Numbered from the stretch's first letter, positions 16,338-25,177 are shown. The stretch: DNA of 64,000 nt from Acidovorax sp. NB1 (GCF_005405905.1 NZ_BJHU01000049.1:1-64000); one strand, 5' to 3'. The notes: a model not told the origin generated them from the sequence alone. Made by a program: numbers and translations.

Positions 16338-18245
16338 ATGCACCTTGCCCCTGAAGCCCCTCCCGCAACCGTTGTCGCCACCGTGTCGGTCAGCGACATG
16401 CGCGAGCGCATCCGCCGCAAAAGCCGCCTCAAGGGCCGCCAGCCCGAAGACGCCGCGATGGCCGAAGTGGCGCAGCTGCTGGGCCCGCGCCCGGCCACCG
16501 GCTTTCGGCGCGATCTGCTCATTGAGTATTTGCACCGCCTGAACGACCACTTTGGCGTGCTGCACGACCGGCACCTGGTCGCGCTCGCCAAGCAGATGAA
16601 CCTGCCGATGGCCGAGGTGTACGAGGTGGCGAGCTTCTACCACCACTTCGAGATCGTGCGCGGCGAGGAAGCCCAGGCGCCGCGCCTGGTGCTGCGGGTG
16701 TGTGACAGCCTGAGCTGCAGCATGGCGGGCGCGCACGAGCTGCTGGCTGCGCTGCCCGACCGCCTGCGTGCGGCCGGTCAGGGTGACGTGCAGGTGTTGG
16801 CTGTGCCTTGCGTGGGCCGCTGCGAACAGGCGCCCGTGGCCGTGGTGCACCAGTGCCCGGTGCCGCACGCCACGATAAATACCGTGCTGCAGGTGGTGGA
16901 ATCCAAGCCAGAAAGGGCGCTTGCGCGCCACCCACAAGCGCTGTCTGCTATCAATTTTGATGTTGCGGCGCTGGCGGAAAAAAGCATCCCCCTGCCACCC
17001 GGCGAGGTCAGCCCGGCCCACACCGACCTGGCCACCTACCGCGTCCATGGTGGCTACCAGGTGGCGGCGGCCCTGGTGAATGGCGAGATGGACGCCGAGG
17101 CCGTGCTCTCGGCCATGGAGGACTCGGGCCTGCGTGGCCTGGGCGGCGCGGGGTTTCCGGCCGGGCGCAAGTGGCGCATCGTGCGCGACCAGCCCGCGCC
17201 ACGCCTCATGGCCGTCAATATCGACGAAGGCGAGCCCGGCACCTTCAAGGACCGCACCTACCTGGAGCGCGACCCGCACCGCTTCCTGGAAGGCGTGCTC
17301 ATCGCCGCCCAGGTCGTGGGCACCGAGGCCATCTATATCTACCTGCGCGACGAATACCACGGCTGCCGCGCGCTGCTGCAGCGGGCTTTGGATGACCTGC
17401 GCGCCGAGCCACCATGCCCGCTGCCGCACATTGAACTGCGGCGTGGCGCGGGTGCCTACATCTGCGGCGAAGAGTCCGCGATGATCGAGAGCATCGAAGG
17501 CAAACGCGGCGAACCCCGCATGCGCCCGCCCTACATCGCGCAAGTGGGCCTGTTCGGCCGTCCCACGCTGGAGCACAACTTCGAGACGCTGTACTGGGTG
17601 CGCGACATCGTGGAACGTGGCCCGCAGTGGTTTGCCAGTTTTGGTCGCCACGGGCGCAAGGGGCTGCGCAGTTTCAGCGTGAGCGGGCGTGTGAAGTTTC
17701 CCGGCGTCAAGCTCGCACCGGCGGGCATCACGGTTCAGGAACTCATCGACGAATACTGCGGCGGTTTGCTGGACGGCCACCAGCTCTACGCCTACCTGCC
17801 CGGCGGCGCGTCGGGCGGCATCCTGCCCGCCAGTCTCAACAGCATTCCGCTGGACTTCGACACGTTGCAGCCCTACGGCTGCTTCATCGGCTCGGCCGCC
17901 GTCATCGTGCTCAGCCAGCACGACCGCGCGCGCGACGCGGCGTTGAACGTCATGCGGTTTTTTGAACACGAAAGCTGCGGCCAGTGCACGCCCTGTCGCG
18001 TGGGCACGGCCAAGGCGGCCGCGCTGATGGAAGCTCCGCAGTGGGACGCCGACCTGCTCGACGACCTGGCGCAGGTGATGGGCGATGCCTCCATCTGCGG
18101 GCTGGGGCAGGCCGCGCCCAACCCCATTCGCTGCATCCACAAATATTTTCCGCATGAGGTGGGCGAGGGGCCCTGGCCTGGTGACCTGCCCAAGCCGCGC
18201 AACAGCCCGCTCACGGAGCAACTGCCCAAGGGAGCTCAGCCATGA
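16338..18245 (+). CDS. fdsGB: NAD-dependent formate dehydrogenase, fused gamma-beta subunit (FdsG-FdsB)
   Basis: A 635-residue fusion of a NuoE-like and a NuoF-like subunit, the diaphorase part of a molybdenum formate dehydrogenase. The NuoE part (about 20-180) binds [2Fe-2S] with C122, C127, C158 and C162. After a linker (about 190-235), the NuoF part has GLGGAGFPAGRKW (FMN), NIDEGEPGTFKDR (NAD) and the N3 cluster ligands C547, C550, C553 and C587. In Cupriavidus and Rhodobacter these are separate proteins. The ATG at 16338 is the most likely start. It overlaps fdsA by 4 bp. A dispersed-repeat copy lies in the linker DNA. Confidence 0.9.
   Translation: MHLAPEAPPATVVATVSVSDMRERIRRKSRLKGRQPEDAAMAEVAQLLGPRPATGFRRDLLIEYLHRLNDHFGVLHDRHLVALAKQMNLPMAEVYEVASFYHHFEIVRGEEAQAPRLVLRVCDSLSCSMAGAHELLAALPDRLRAAGQGDVQVLAVPCVGRCEQAPVAVVHQCPVPHATINTVLQVVESKPERALARHPQALSAINFDVAALAEKSIPLPPGEVSPAHTDLATYRVHGGYQVAAALVNGEMDAEAVLSAMEDSGLRGLGGAGFPAGRKWRIVRDQPAPRLMAVNIDEGEPGTFKDRTYLERDPHRFLEGVLIAAQVVGTEAIYIYLRDEYHGCRALLQRALDDLRAEPPCPLPHIELRRGAGAYICGEESAMIESIEGKRGEPRMRPPYIAQVGLFGRPTLEHNFETLYWVRDIVERGPQWFASFGRHGRKGLRSFSVSGRVKFPGVKLAPAGITVQELIDEYCGGLLDGHQLYAYLPGGASGGILPASLNSIPLDFDTLQPYGCFIGSAAVIVLSQHDRARDAALNVMRFFEHESCGQCTPCRVGTAKAAALMEAPQWDADLLDDLAQVMGDASICGLGQAAPNPIRCIHKYFPHEVGEGPWPGDLPKPRNSPLTEQLPKGAQP
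16911..16953 (-). repeat. dispersed repeat, copy G (inside fdsGB linker)
   Basis: In reverse orientation: TGATAGCA (16953-16946), a 27-nt core (16945-16919) and GCCCTTTC. The core matches the family core at about 18 of 27 positions, including AGCGCTTG. It is read in frame within the linker that joins the FdsG and FdsB domains. Confidence 0.6.
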
Positions 18246-21127
18246 GCGGCTTGCACGAAACCGGCGGTGTGGCCTTTGAGCTGGACGGTCAGCCTGTCAC
18301 CGCCCACCCCGGCGAAACCATCCTGAAAGCCGCGCAGCGCCACGGCGTGGAGATTCCGCACCTTTGCTACACCGACGGCCTGCGCCCCGACGGCAACTGC
18401 CGTGCCTGCGTGGTCGAGATTGCGGGCGAGCGCACGCTGGCCCCCAGCTGCTGCCGCGCGCCCACCGAGGGCATGAAGGTTCAGGCCGCCAGCCCCCGCG
18501 CACGCAAGAGCCAGCAGATGGTGGTGGAGATGCTGCTGTCCGACATGCCGGACCAGGGCTACCGATGGAACGATGGAGGTATCAATACTCCTGAATTGAT
18601 AGCTAAAAATGCAGACCCATCAGGCGGTGACGGCCAATTTGATTCAAAAAATACCGCAACCATCGGCCAGCATGGCGAGCTGAGCGCCTGGGTCGATCGC
18701 TTGGGCGTGACCGTTCGCCCGGCGCTCCAGGCCCTGCGCCGCGAACAGCCCGCGCCAGACCTGAGCCACCCGGCCATGGCCGTCAACCTGGACGCCTGTA
18801 TCCAGTGCAACCGCTGCGTGCGCGCCTGCCGCGAGGAGCAGGTCAACGACGTGATCGGCTACGCGCTGCGCGGCTCGAATAGCAAGATCGTCTTCGACCT
18901 CGACGACCCCATGGCGGAGAGCACTTGCGTGGCCTGCGGCGAATGTGTGCAGGCCTGCCCCACGGGCGCGCTCAGCCCCAAGACACACATCGGCTCCCAA
19001 AAGGTGGACCGCAAGGTCGAATCGGTCTGCCCGTTCTGCGGCGTGGGCTGTCTCATCACCTACAACGTGCGCGATGAAAAGATCATCAGCGTCGAAGGCC
19101 GCGACGGCCCCGCCAACCATGGCCGCCTGTGCGTGAAGGGGCGCTTCGGTTTTGACTATGCCCACCACCCCGACCGCCTCACGGTGCCGCTGATCCGCAA
19201 GAGCGGCGTGCCCAAGGAGGTGCGGCCCTACGGTGCCGACTGGCGCGATACCTTCCGCGAAGCGACGTGGGACGAGGCGCTGGACCTGGCGGCAGGCCAG
19301 CTCAAGGACCTGCGTGACACGCACGGCCACAAGGCGCTCGCAGGCTTTGGCTCGGCCAAGGGCAGCAACGAAGAGGCCTATTTGTTCCAGAAGCTGGTGC
19401 GCACCGGCTTTGGCAGCAACAACGTGGACCACTGCACGCGGCTGTGCCATGCGTCCAGTGTGGCCGCGCTGCTCGAAGGTGTGGGTTCGGGCGCGGTCAG
19501 CAACCCGGTGAACGACGTGGAGCATGCCGAGCTGATTTTCGTGATTGGCTCCAACCCCACGGCCAACCACCCGGTGGCGGCGACCTGGATGAAAAACGCG
19601 GCCCAACGTGGCGCGAAGATCGTGCTGGCCGACCCGCGTGTGACCGACATTGGCCGCCATGCCTGGCGCACGCTGCAGTTCAAGGCCGACACCGATGTGG
19701 CCATGCTCAATGCGCTGATCCACACGGTGATCGACGAAGGTCTGGTGGATGAAGCCTTCATCAAGGACCGCGCCAACAACTTCGAGGCGCTCAAGGCCAA
19801 CGTGATGGGCTGCAGCCCCGAAGCCATGGCGCCCGTGTGTGGCATCCCGGCCGAAACGCTGCGCGAGGTGGCGCGGGCGTTTGCCACATCGAAGGCGTCG
19901 ATGATCCTGTGGGGCATGGGCGTGAGTCAGCACGTGCACGGCACCGACAACGCGCGCTGCCTGATTGCGCTGTGCGCCGTCACCGGCCAGATCGGCAAGC
20001 CGGGCTCGGGCCTGCACCCGCTGCGCGGCCAGAACAATGTGCAGGGCGCGAGCGATGCGGGGCTGATCCCCATGATGTTCCCCAACTACCAGCGCGTGGA
20101 CAACGCCGGGGCGCATGCGTGGTTTGAAGAATTCTGGGGGACGAAGCTGGACGAGGCGCCGGGCTACACGGTCGTCGAGATCATGCACAAGGCCCTGGCG
20201 CCCGACAGCGACCCCCACAAGGTGCGCGGCATGTACATCATGGGCGAGAACCCCGCCATGAGCGACCCCGACCTGAACCACGCGCGCCACGCACTGGCCA
20301 GCCTGCAGCACCTGGTGGTGCAGGACATCTTCCTGACCGAAACCGCCTGGCTGGCCGACGTGGTGCTGCCCGCCAGCGCCTGGCCCGAGAAGACAGGCAC
20401 GGCCAGCAACACCGACCGCATGGTGCAGATGGGCCGCCGCGCGCTGAACCCGCCTGGTGACGCGCGCCCGGACCTGTGGATCATTCAGCAGATCGCGCAG
20501 CGCATGGGACTGGGCTGGAACTACGAGGGGGAAGAATCCGGCGTGGCCGCCGTGTACGACGAAATGCGCCAGGCCATGCACGCGAGCATCGAGGGCATCA
20601 CCTGGGACCGGCTGGAGCGCGACTCCAGCGTGACCTACCCTTGCCTCACGCCCGATGACCCCGGCCAGCCCATCGTCTTCACCGAAAAATTCCCCACGCC
20701 CACGGGCCGCCTGCAGCTGGTGCCCGCTAGCGTGATCCCGGCGGCCGAAACGCCTGACGCCGACTACCCCCTGGTGCTGATCACCGGCCGCCAGCTGGAA
20801 CACTGGCACACCGGCAGCATGACGCGGCGCAGCACGGTGCTGGATGCCATCGAGCCCATGGCCACAGCCTCGTTGCACGGTGACGAGCTGGCGCGGCTGG
20901 GGGTGGCGCCAGGGTCCCTGGTGGGCATCCGCTCCCGGCGCGGCAGGGTGCAGGTGCGCGTGCGTCGCGACGACGGCACGCCGCGTGGCACGGTGTTCAT
21001 GCCGTTTGCGTACGTGGAGGCGGCGGCCAACCTGCTGACCAATGCGGCACTCGACCCGTTTGGCAAGATTCCGGAGTTCAAGTACTGCGCCGTGGCCGTG
21101 GAGCGGCTGGAAGTCGCTGCAAGCTGA
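18242..21127 (+). CDS. fdsA: NAD-dependent formate dehydrogenase alpha subunit (FdsA)
   Basis: A 961-residue molybdopterin (bis-MGD) catalytic subunit that oxidises formate to CO2 in the cytoplasm. The N-terminal [2Fe-2S] domain begins at C42 (CYTDGLRPDGNCRAC), ferredoxin-like clusters follow (CIQCNRCVRAC, CVACGECVQACP), then the MGD-proximal cluster CPFCGVGC. The molybdenum ligand is a cysteine, C402, in RLCHASSVA; no in-frame UGA is used. The C-terminal domain ends with KYCAVAVERLEV. Between about 111 and 135 the DNA is a dispersed-repeat copy. The expected small partners fdsC and fdsD do not follow; the next gene is DUF3305. Confidence 0.95.
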   Translation: MSGLHETGGVAFELDGQPVTAHPGETILKAAQRHGVEIPHLCYTDGLRPDGNCRACVVEIAGERTLAPSCCRAPTEGMKVQAASPRARKSQQMVVEMLLSDMPDQGYRWNDGGINTPELIAKNADPSGGDGQFDSKNTATIGQHGELSAWVDRLGVTVRPALQALRREQPAPDLSHPAMAVNLDACIQCNRCVRACREEQVNDVIGYALRGSNSKIVFDLDDPMAESTCVACGECVQACPTGALSPKTHIGSQKVDRKVESVCPFCGVGCLITYNVRDEKIISVEGRDGPANHGRLCVKGRFGFDYAHHPDRLTVPLIRKSGVPKEVRPYGADWRDTFREATWDEALDLAAGQLKDLRDTHGHKALAGFGSAKGSNEEAYLFQKLVRTGFGSNNVDHCTRLCHASSVAALLEGVGSGAVSNPVNDVEHAELIFVIGSNPTANHPVAATWMKNAAQRGAKIVLADPRVTDIGRHAWRTLQFKADTDVAMLNALIHTVIDEGLVDEAFIKDRANNFEALKANVMGCSPEAMAPVCGIPAETLREVARAFATSKASMILWGMGVSQHVHGTDNARCLIALCAVTGQIGKPGSGLHPLRGQNNVQGASDAGLIPMMFPNYQRVDNAGAHAWFEEFWGTKLDEAPGYTVVEIMHKALAPDSDPHKVRGMYIMGENPAMSDPDLNHARHALASLQHLVVQDIFLTETAWLADVVLPASAWPEKTGTASNTDRMVQMGRRALNPPGDARPDLWIIQQIAQRMGLGWNYEGEESGVAAVYDEMRQAMHASIEGITWDRLERDSSVTYPCLTPDDPGQPIVFTEKFPTPTGRLQLVPASVIPAAETPDADYPLVLITGRQLEHWHTGSMTRRSTVLDAIEPMATASLHGDELARLGVAPGSLVGIRSRRGRVQVRVRRDDGTPRGTVFMPFAYVEAAANLLTNAALDPFGKIPEFKYCAVAVERLEVAAS
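18586..18646 (+). repeat. dispersed repeat, copy B (inside fdsA)
   Basis: TACTCCTGAATTGATAGCT (18586-18604) is identical over 19 nt to copy A at 44837. A 27-nt core and GGCCAATTTGATTCA follow, with the same spacing as copy A. It is translated in frame as part of the fdsA surface segment around residues 115-135 (TPELIAKNADPSGGDG). Confidence 0.85.
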
Positions 21128-21192
21128 GGGCAATCAAAGGGTTTTGCAGGCTGCGCTGACCCTGGCCGCGCACCGGGGTACAGTCAGCGCCC

Positions 21193-21756
21193 ATGACAGA
21201 GCGCCCCTACACCGACGTTGCCGTGATCATGCGGTGCGAGCACATCGACAACCGCTGGCAGCCCTGGCGCTGGTCGCTGGCCGAGGTGGTGGTCCATGAA
21301 CCCACCTTCGGCACCGAACCCCGGCCGCTGATCCTGGACGAGCGCGAGCAGCGCTGGCTGTTCCCGGGCTTTCGGGTGGAGCTGTTCCGCGACGATGCCG
21401 AGGGTTATCACCTCAACCTCACCTCCCCAGCCCCCTGCTGGTTCGTGATGTGGCGCCGCGACGAAGACACGGGCACAGGGGCCATCCCCCTGGCGCGCCC
21501 AGTAGCGGTGAGCCTGAGCTACCACGACGCCGGCCGCTGGCTGGACGCGCAGGAAACCGTGGAGCAGGTGCCTGCCGCCCCCGAAGTGCTGGAGGTGCTG
21601 CGCGCTTTTGTGGACGAGCACTACCAGCCCGAGCCCAAGCGTCGCAAGCGCCCCGACAGCTTCCGCCCGCTGCAGGACCGGTTTGGCAACCCCGCTTCGG
21701 TGTCTACGGAAAAGACGCGGGGCGGAGGCATGGGAGGAGGGGGCGGCCATGGCTGA
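21193..21756 (+). CDS. DUF3305 protein of formate dehydrogenase cluster
   Basis: A 187-residue cytoplasmic protein of the DUF3305 family, found almost only in formate dehydrogenase loci. Visible family features are RWQPWRWSLAEVVVHEP near the N terminus, LFPGFRVELFRDDAEGYHLNL and the WRRDEDTG segment. The C terminus is basic and then Gly-rich. It is probably an assembly or accessory factor for the periplasmic enzyme, but no activity is established. It overlaps the DUF3306 gene by 8 bp. Confidence 0.85.
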   Translation: MTERPYTDVAVIMRCEHIDNRWQPWRWSLAEVVVHEPTFGTEPRPLILDEREQRWLFPGFRVELFRDDAEGYHLNLTSPAPCWFVMWRRDEDTGTGAIPLARPVAVSLSYHDAGRWLDAQETVEQVPAAPEVLEVLRAFVDEHYQPEPKRRKRPDSFRPLQDRFGNPASVSTEKTRGGGMGGGGGHG

Positions 21757-22453
21757 CGGATTCCTCGGCCGCTGGTCGCGCCGCAAGCAGGATGTGCGCG
21801 AGGGCAAGCCGGTGGCGGAGCCCCCGCCGCCAGCTCCCGCGCTGGCGCCCCAGGCCGCCGCACCAGCTCCTGCCACCGCCGCTGTCGCGCCTACCCCCCC
21901 GGCACCTGTCGCCGAGCCACCCGCGCCCACGCTGGCGGACGCCGAGGCCCTGACCCCCGCGTCCGACTTCAAGCCCTTTGTGTCCCGTGCCGTCTCGCCC
22001 GAGGTGCGCAACCTGGCGATGAAAAAGCTGTTTGCCGATCCGCACTTCAATGTGATGGACGGTTTGGACATCTACATCGACGACTACACCCAGCCCGACC
22101 CGCTGCCCGCTGGCATGCTGCGCCAGATGGCCAGCGCCCATGCGATGGGCTTCTTTGACCATGAGAAGCAGGCTGGGGGAGGCGAGGATGCCGGCCCCGC
22201 AGGCGCAATAGCCCCGGCGTCCGCTCAGCCTCGGGATGATGCGGGGGCCAGCGGCGCCGCAGACGTGGCACAGTCCGAGGTATGCAACGCTGTTCCTAGC
22301 GTTCCCACCAGCGAGCCTGTGCGGGTCGCCCGTTCTGAAGAGGATGGGGTGACCACGCCAGCCAGCCACACCCACGATGACCAAGACGCTCATTTGCGAC
22401 TGCAACCAGACGATGCCCCTCAACGCCAAGGCGTTGGGCGAGGCACTGCATGA
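21749..22453 (+). CDS. DUF3306 protein of formate dehydrogenase cluster
   Basis: A 234-residue DUF3306 protein. It starts with the family signature GFLGRWSRRKQ, passes through an Ala/Pro-rich low-complexity stretch (about 25-70) and then a folded segment (SRAVSPEVRNLAMKKLFADPHFNVMDGLDIYIDDY). The C-terminal third is disordered-looking and overlaps the next gene by 77 bp in another frame. Function is unknown; it is always paired with DUF3305 beside formate dehydrogenase genes. Confidence 0.85.
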   Translation: MADGFLGRWSRRKQDVREGKPVAEPPPPAPALAPQAAAPAPATAAVAPTPPAPVAEPPAPTLADAEALTPASDFKPFVSRAVSPEVRNLAMKKLFADPHFNVMDGLDIYIDDYTQPDPLPAGMLRQMASAHAMGFFDHEKQAGGGEDAGPAGAIAPASAQPRDDAGASGAADVAQSEVCNAVPSVPTSEPVRVARSEEDGVTTPASHTHDDQDAHLRLQPDDAPQRQGVGRGTA

Positions 22454-24482
22454 AGACCTGACCCTTCACTCCACCCTGTGCCGGCGCGACGCAGGGGCGT
22501 TTCAGAAAGCCATCCAGTCCGGGCAGGACGTGGTGGTGGCGTGCACCCAGGAGCAGCGCCTGTTTGGCGACCTGGGCCAGCAAACCGAAGGCGCGGTGTC
22601 GCCCATCCGGTTTGTGAACATCCGCGAAACCGGCGGCTGGAGCCGCGATGCCGCCCAGGCCAGCCCCAAGATCGCTGCGCTGCTGGCAGCAGCGCGTTTG
22701 CCCGACCCGCCCCCCGTGCCCACGGTCACCTACAAGAGCACGGGCCGCTTGCTCATCATCGGCCCGCTGGACCTGGCCGAGCAGGCGGCGGCCCTGGTGT
22801 CGGACGTGCTGGATGTGACGCTGTTCACCCAGGGCCCCGGCAACGCCGGTGGCGCGCAGGCACGGCGGTACCCGGTGCTGGGCGGGCGCATCACAGGGCT
22901 CACGGGCTGGCTGGGGGCGTTCGAGCTGCAGTGGTCGGCCGACAACCCCATCGACCTGGACCTGTGCACGCGTTGCAACGCCTGCGTGGCGGCTTGTCCC
23001 GAGAACGCCATTGGGCTCGACTACCAGATCGACCTGGCCGCCTGCCAGTCGCACCGCGCCTGCGTGAAGGTGTGCCAGGTGGCGGGCGCCATCGACTTCA
23101 CCCGCGATGCCACGGCGCAGACCGAGCGGTTTGACCTGGTGCTGGACTTGCGTTCGTCCACTGCCACGCCCACCTTCCTGCAGCACGCGCTGCCGCAGGG
23201 CTATCTGCGCTGGGACGGGCGGGACCTGGGCACGCTGCTCAAGCTGCGCGAGCTGGTGGGCGAGTTCGAGAAACCCAAGTTTTTTGCCTACAAACAAAAA
23301 CTCTGCGCCCACAGTCGCAACGAAACCGTGGGCTGCAACGCCTGCGTGGACATTTGCTCGGCCGAGGCCATCGCCAGCGACAAGAGCCGCCAGCAGATCA
23401 AGGTGAACCCCAACCTGTGTGTGGGCTGCGGCGCCTGCACCACCGTGTGCCCCACAGGCGCGCTGACCTATGCCTACCCCAGTGCGACGGAGCAGGGCAC
23501 CAAGCTCAAGACGCTGCTGTCCACCTACACCGCTGCCGGTGGCAAGGATGCGGTGCTGTTGCTGCACAGCCAGGAGCGTGGCCAGTCGCTGGTCGAAGAA
23601 CTGGGCCGTGCCGCCCAGCTCAAGTTGGCGCAGGGCGTGCCTGCCAACGTGATCCCGGTGGCGTTGTGGCACACGGCCAGCACGGGGGTAGACCTGTGGC
23701 TTAGTGCCATCGCCTACGGCGCCTCGCAAGTGGTGGTGCTGAGCACTGATGAAGAAGCCCCGCAGTATCTCGATGGTCTGCAGGCGCAAATGGATGTGGC
23801 GCAGGCCATCCTGCGGGGCCTGGGCTACACCGGCACCCATGTGCAATTGCTGCGCGCCAACCACCCCACCGCGCTGGACGCTGCATTGCAGGCGCTGGGC
23901 CAGACGCGCCAGAAGACCCCGGCCGTGGCGGCCCGCTTTGCGGTGGCGCAAGAGAAACGCAGCACGCTGGAGATGGCGATCGACCACCTGATCGAGCAGG
24001 CCCCGATGCCCTTGGCTGAGCGGCCCGAGGCCATTGCTCTGCCCGCCGTAGGGTCGCTGTTGGGCACCATCGAGGTCAACAAAGACCGTTGCACCCTGTG
24101 CCTGAGCTGCGTGAGCGCCTGCCCCGCCAGTGCGCTGCAGGACAACCCGCAGCTGCCGCAGTTGCGCTTCATCGAAAAGAACTGCGTGCAGTGTGGCCTG
24201 TGCGCCACCACCTGCCCGGAAGACGCCATCAGCCTGCAACCGCGCCTGCTGCTCACGCCCGAGCGCGCGCAGCTGCGGGTGCTCAACGAGGCCAAGCCCT
24301 GGGCTTGTGTGCGCTGCAGCAAACCCTTTGGCACGGTAAAGGCCATCGAGGCCATGCTGGGCAAACTCTCGGGCCACCCCATGTTCCAGGGCGAGGCGCT
24401 GGAGCGCCTGAAGATGTGCAGCGACTGCCGCGTGATCGACCTGTATTCCGCACAAAACGAGACGAAAGTGACCGACCTGTGA
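22377..24482 (+). CDS. multi-cluster ferredoxin-type 4Fe-4S protein
   Basis: A 701-residue cytoplasmic iron-sulfur protein without transmembrane helices. It carries several ferredoxin pairs: CTRCNACVAACPE, CVGCGACTTVCPTG, CTLCLSCVSACPAS and CVQCGLCATTCPE, plus further Cys groups (CQSHRACVKVC, CSDCRV). Homologues occur beside DUF3305/3306 and the periplasmic formate dehydrogenase. It probably transfers electrons for or during maturation of that enzyme, but the partner is not known. The ATG at 22377 lies inside the DUF3306 gene; the stop overlaps the GTG start of the TorD-like gene. Confidence 0.88.
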   Translation: MTKTLICDCNQTMPLNAKALGEALHEDLTLHSTLCRRDAGAFQKAIQSGQDVVVACTQEQRLFGDLGQQTEGAVSPIRFVNIRETGGWSRDAAQASPKIAALLAAARLPDPPPVPTVTYKSTGRLLIIGPLDLAEQAAALVSDVLDVTLFTQGPGNAGGAQARRYPVLGGRITGLTGWLGAFELQWSADNPIDLDLCTRCNACVAACPENAIGLDYQIDLAACQSHRACVKVCQVAGAIDFTRDATAQTERFDLVLDLRSSTATPTFLQHALPQGYLRWDGRDLGTLLKLRELVGEFEKPKFFAYKQKLCAHSRNETVGCNACVDICSAEAIASDKSRQQIKVNPNLCVGCGACTTVCPTGALTYAYPSATEQGTKLKTLLSTYTAAGGKDAVLLLHSQERGQSLVEELGRAAQLKLAQGVPANVIPVALWHTASTGVDLWLSAIAYGASQVVVLSTDEEAPQYLDGLQAQMDVAQAILRGLGYTGTHVQLLRANHPTALDAALQALGQTRQKTPAVAARFAVAQEKRSTLEMAIDHLIEQAPMPLAERPEAIALPAVGSLLGTIEVNKDRCTLCLSCVSACPASALQDNPQLPQLRFIEKNCVQCGLCATTCPEDAISLQPRLLLTPERAQLRVLNEAKPWACVRCSKPFGTVKAIEAMLGKLSGHPMFQGEALERLKMCSDCRVIDLYSAQNETKVTDL

Positions 24483-25114
24483 GCGCATCCTCTGCTTCTT
24501 TGACATCCCCGGGCAGCAGCTCCGCGCTGGACGAGGAAACCGCGCGCGCCGAACTCTACGGTTTGCTGTCGCAGCTGTACTACGCAGCGCCCAGCCCTGA
24601 GCTGATGTCGGCCCTGCGCGTGGCGGTGACCGAGGCGCCCGCCGATGGGGGCTTTCTGCAGGAGCCCTGGCAGCAGCTGGTGGGCGCGGCACGCGTGCAG
24701 GATGACGCGGCCATTGCGCAGGAGTTCGACCGCCTGTTTGGCGGCGTGGGCAAGCCCGAGGTGTACCTGTATGGCTCGCACTACCTGAGCGGCTTTTTGA
24801 ACGAAAAACCCCTGGCCCGTTTGCGCACCGACCTGGACCGCCTGGGCCTGTCGCGCGACGAAGCCATGCCCGAGACCGAAGACCACGTTGCCTACCTGTG
24901 CGAAGTGATGCGCTACCTGATCGCGGGCGACGATGTGGCTGTCTGCAACCTGACGGCGCAGCGCGACTTTTTTGCCACACACCTGCAGCCCTGGGTGATT
25001 TCGATGTGCGACGCGCTGGCGGCCCACCCGCAGGCGCGCTTCTATGCCGCGCTGGCCCAGTTCACACGGGCCTTTGCGTCGGTGGAGGCCCAGGGCTTCG
25101 ACATGCTCGATTGA
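24479..25114 (+). CDS. TorD/DmsD-family molybdoenzyme chaperone
   Basis: A 211-residue all-helical chaperone that would bind the Tat signal peptide or apo-form of the formate dehydrogenase alpha subunit and proofread cofactor insertion. Family hallmarks are ARAELYGLLSQLYY, YGSHYLSGFLNEKPLARLRTDL and PETEDHVAYLCEVMRYLI. The start is GTG at 24479, overlapping the TGA of the upstream Fe-S gene (GTGA), so translation is coupled. It is placed two genes before its likely client. Confidence 0.88.
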   Translation: MSASSASLTSPGSSSALDEETARAELYGLLSQLYYAAPSPELMSALRVAVTEAPADGGFLQEPWQQLVGAARVQDDAAIAQEFDRLFGGVGKPEVYLYGSHYLSGFLNEKPLARLRTDLDRLGLSRDEAMPETEDHVAYLCEVMRYLIAGDDVAVCNLTAQRDFFATHLQPWVISMCDALAAHPQARFYAALAQFTRAFASVEAQGFDMLD

Positions 25115-25177
25115 TCCGCTGGCGGCCGCAATGGGGCTGCAGCGGGCGCTACAAAAGATGAGTGGTTTAGTGGGGGG

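Noticed and set aside
16338..18245. Reading the NuoE/NuoF-like chain as part of respiratory complex I
   Set aside because: It is fused and overlaps a formate dehydrogenase alpha gene by 4 bp; no other nuo genes are near.
18644..21133. An 829-codon open frame antisense to fdsA, and similar long antisense frames opposite metG (9195-10661), the Fe-S protein (22296-24980) and the periplasmic alpha subunit (25297-27555)
   Set aside because: They mirror strongly supported genes with clear motifs; high-GC codon usage leaves antisense frames open. Their products are His/Arg/Gly-rich without domains.
25115..25165. A further copy of the dispersed repeat near GGGCGCTACAAAAG
   Set aside because: Only a short TAGCG-like match is present and the 27-nt spacing is not kept.
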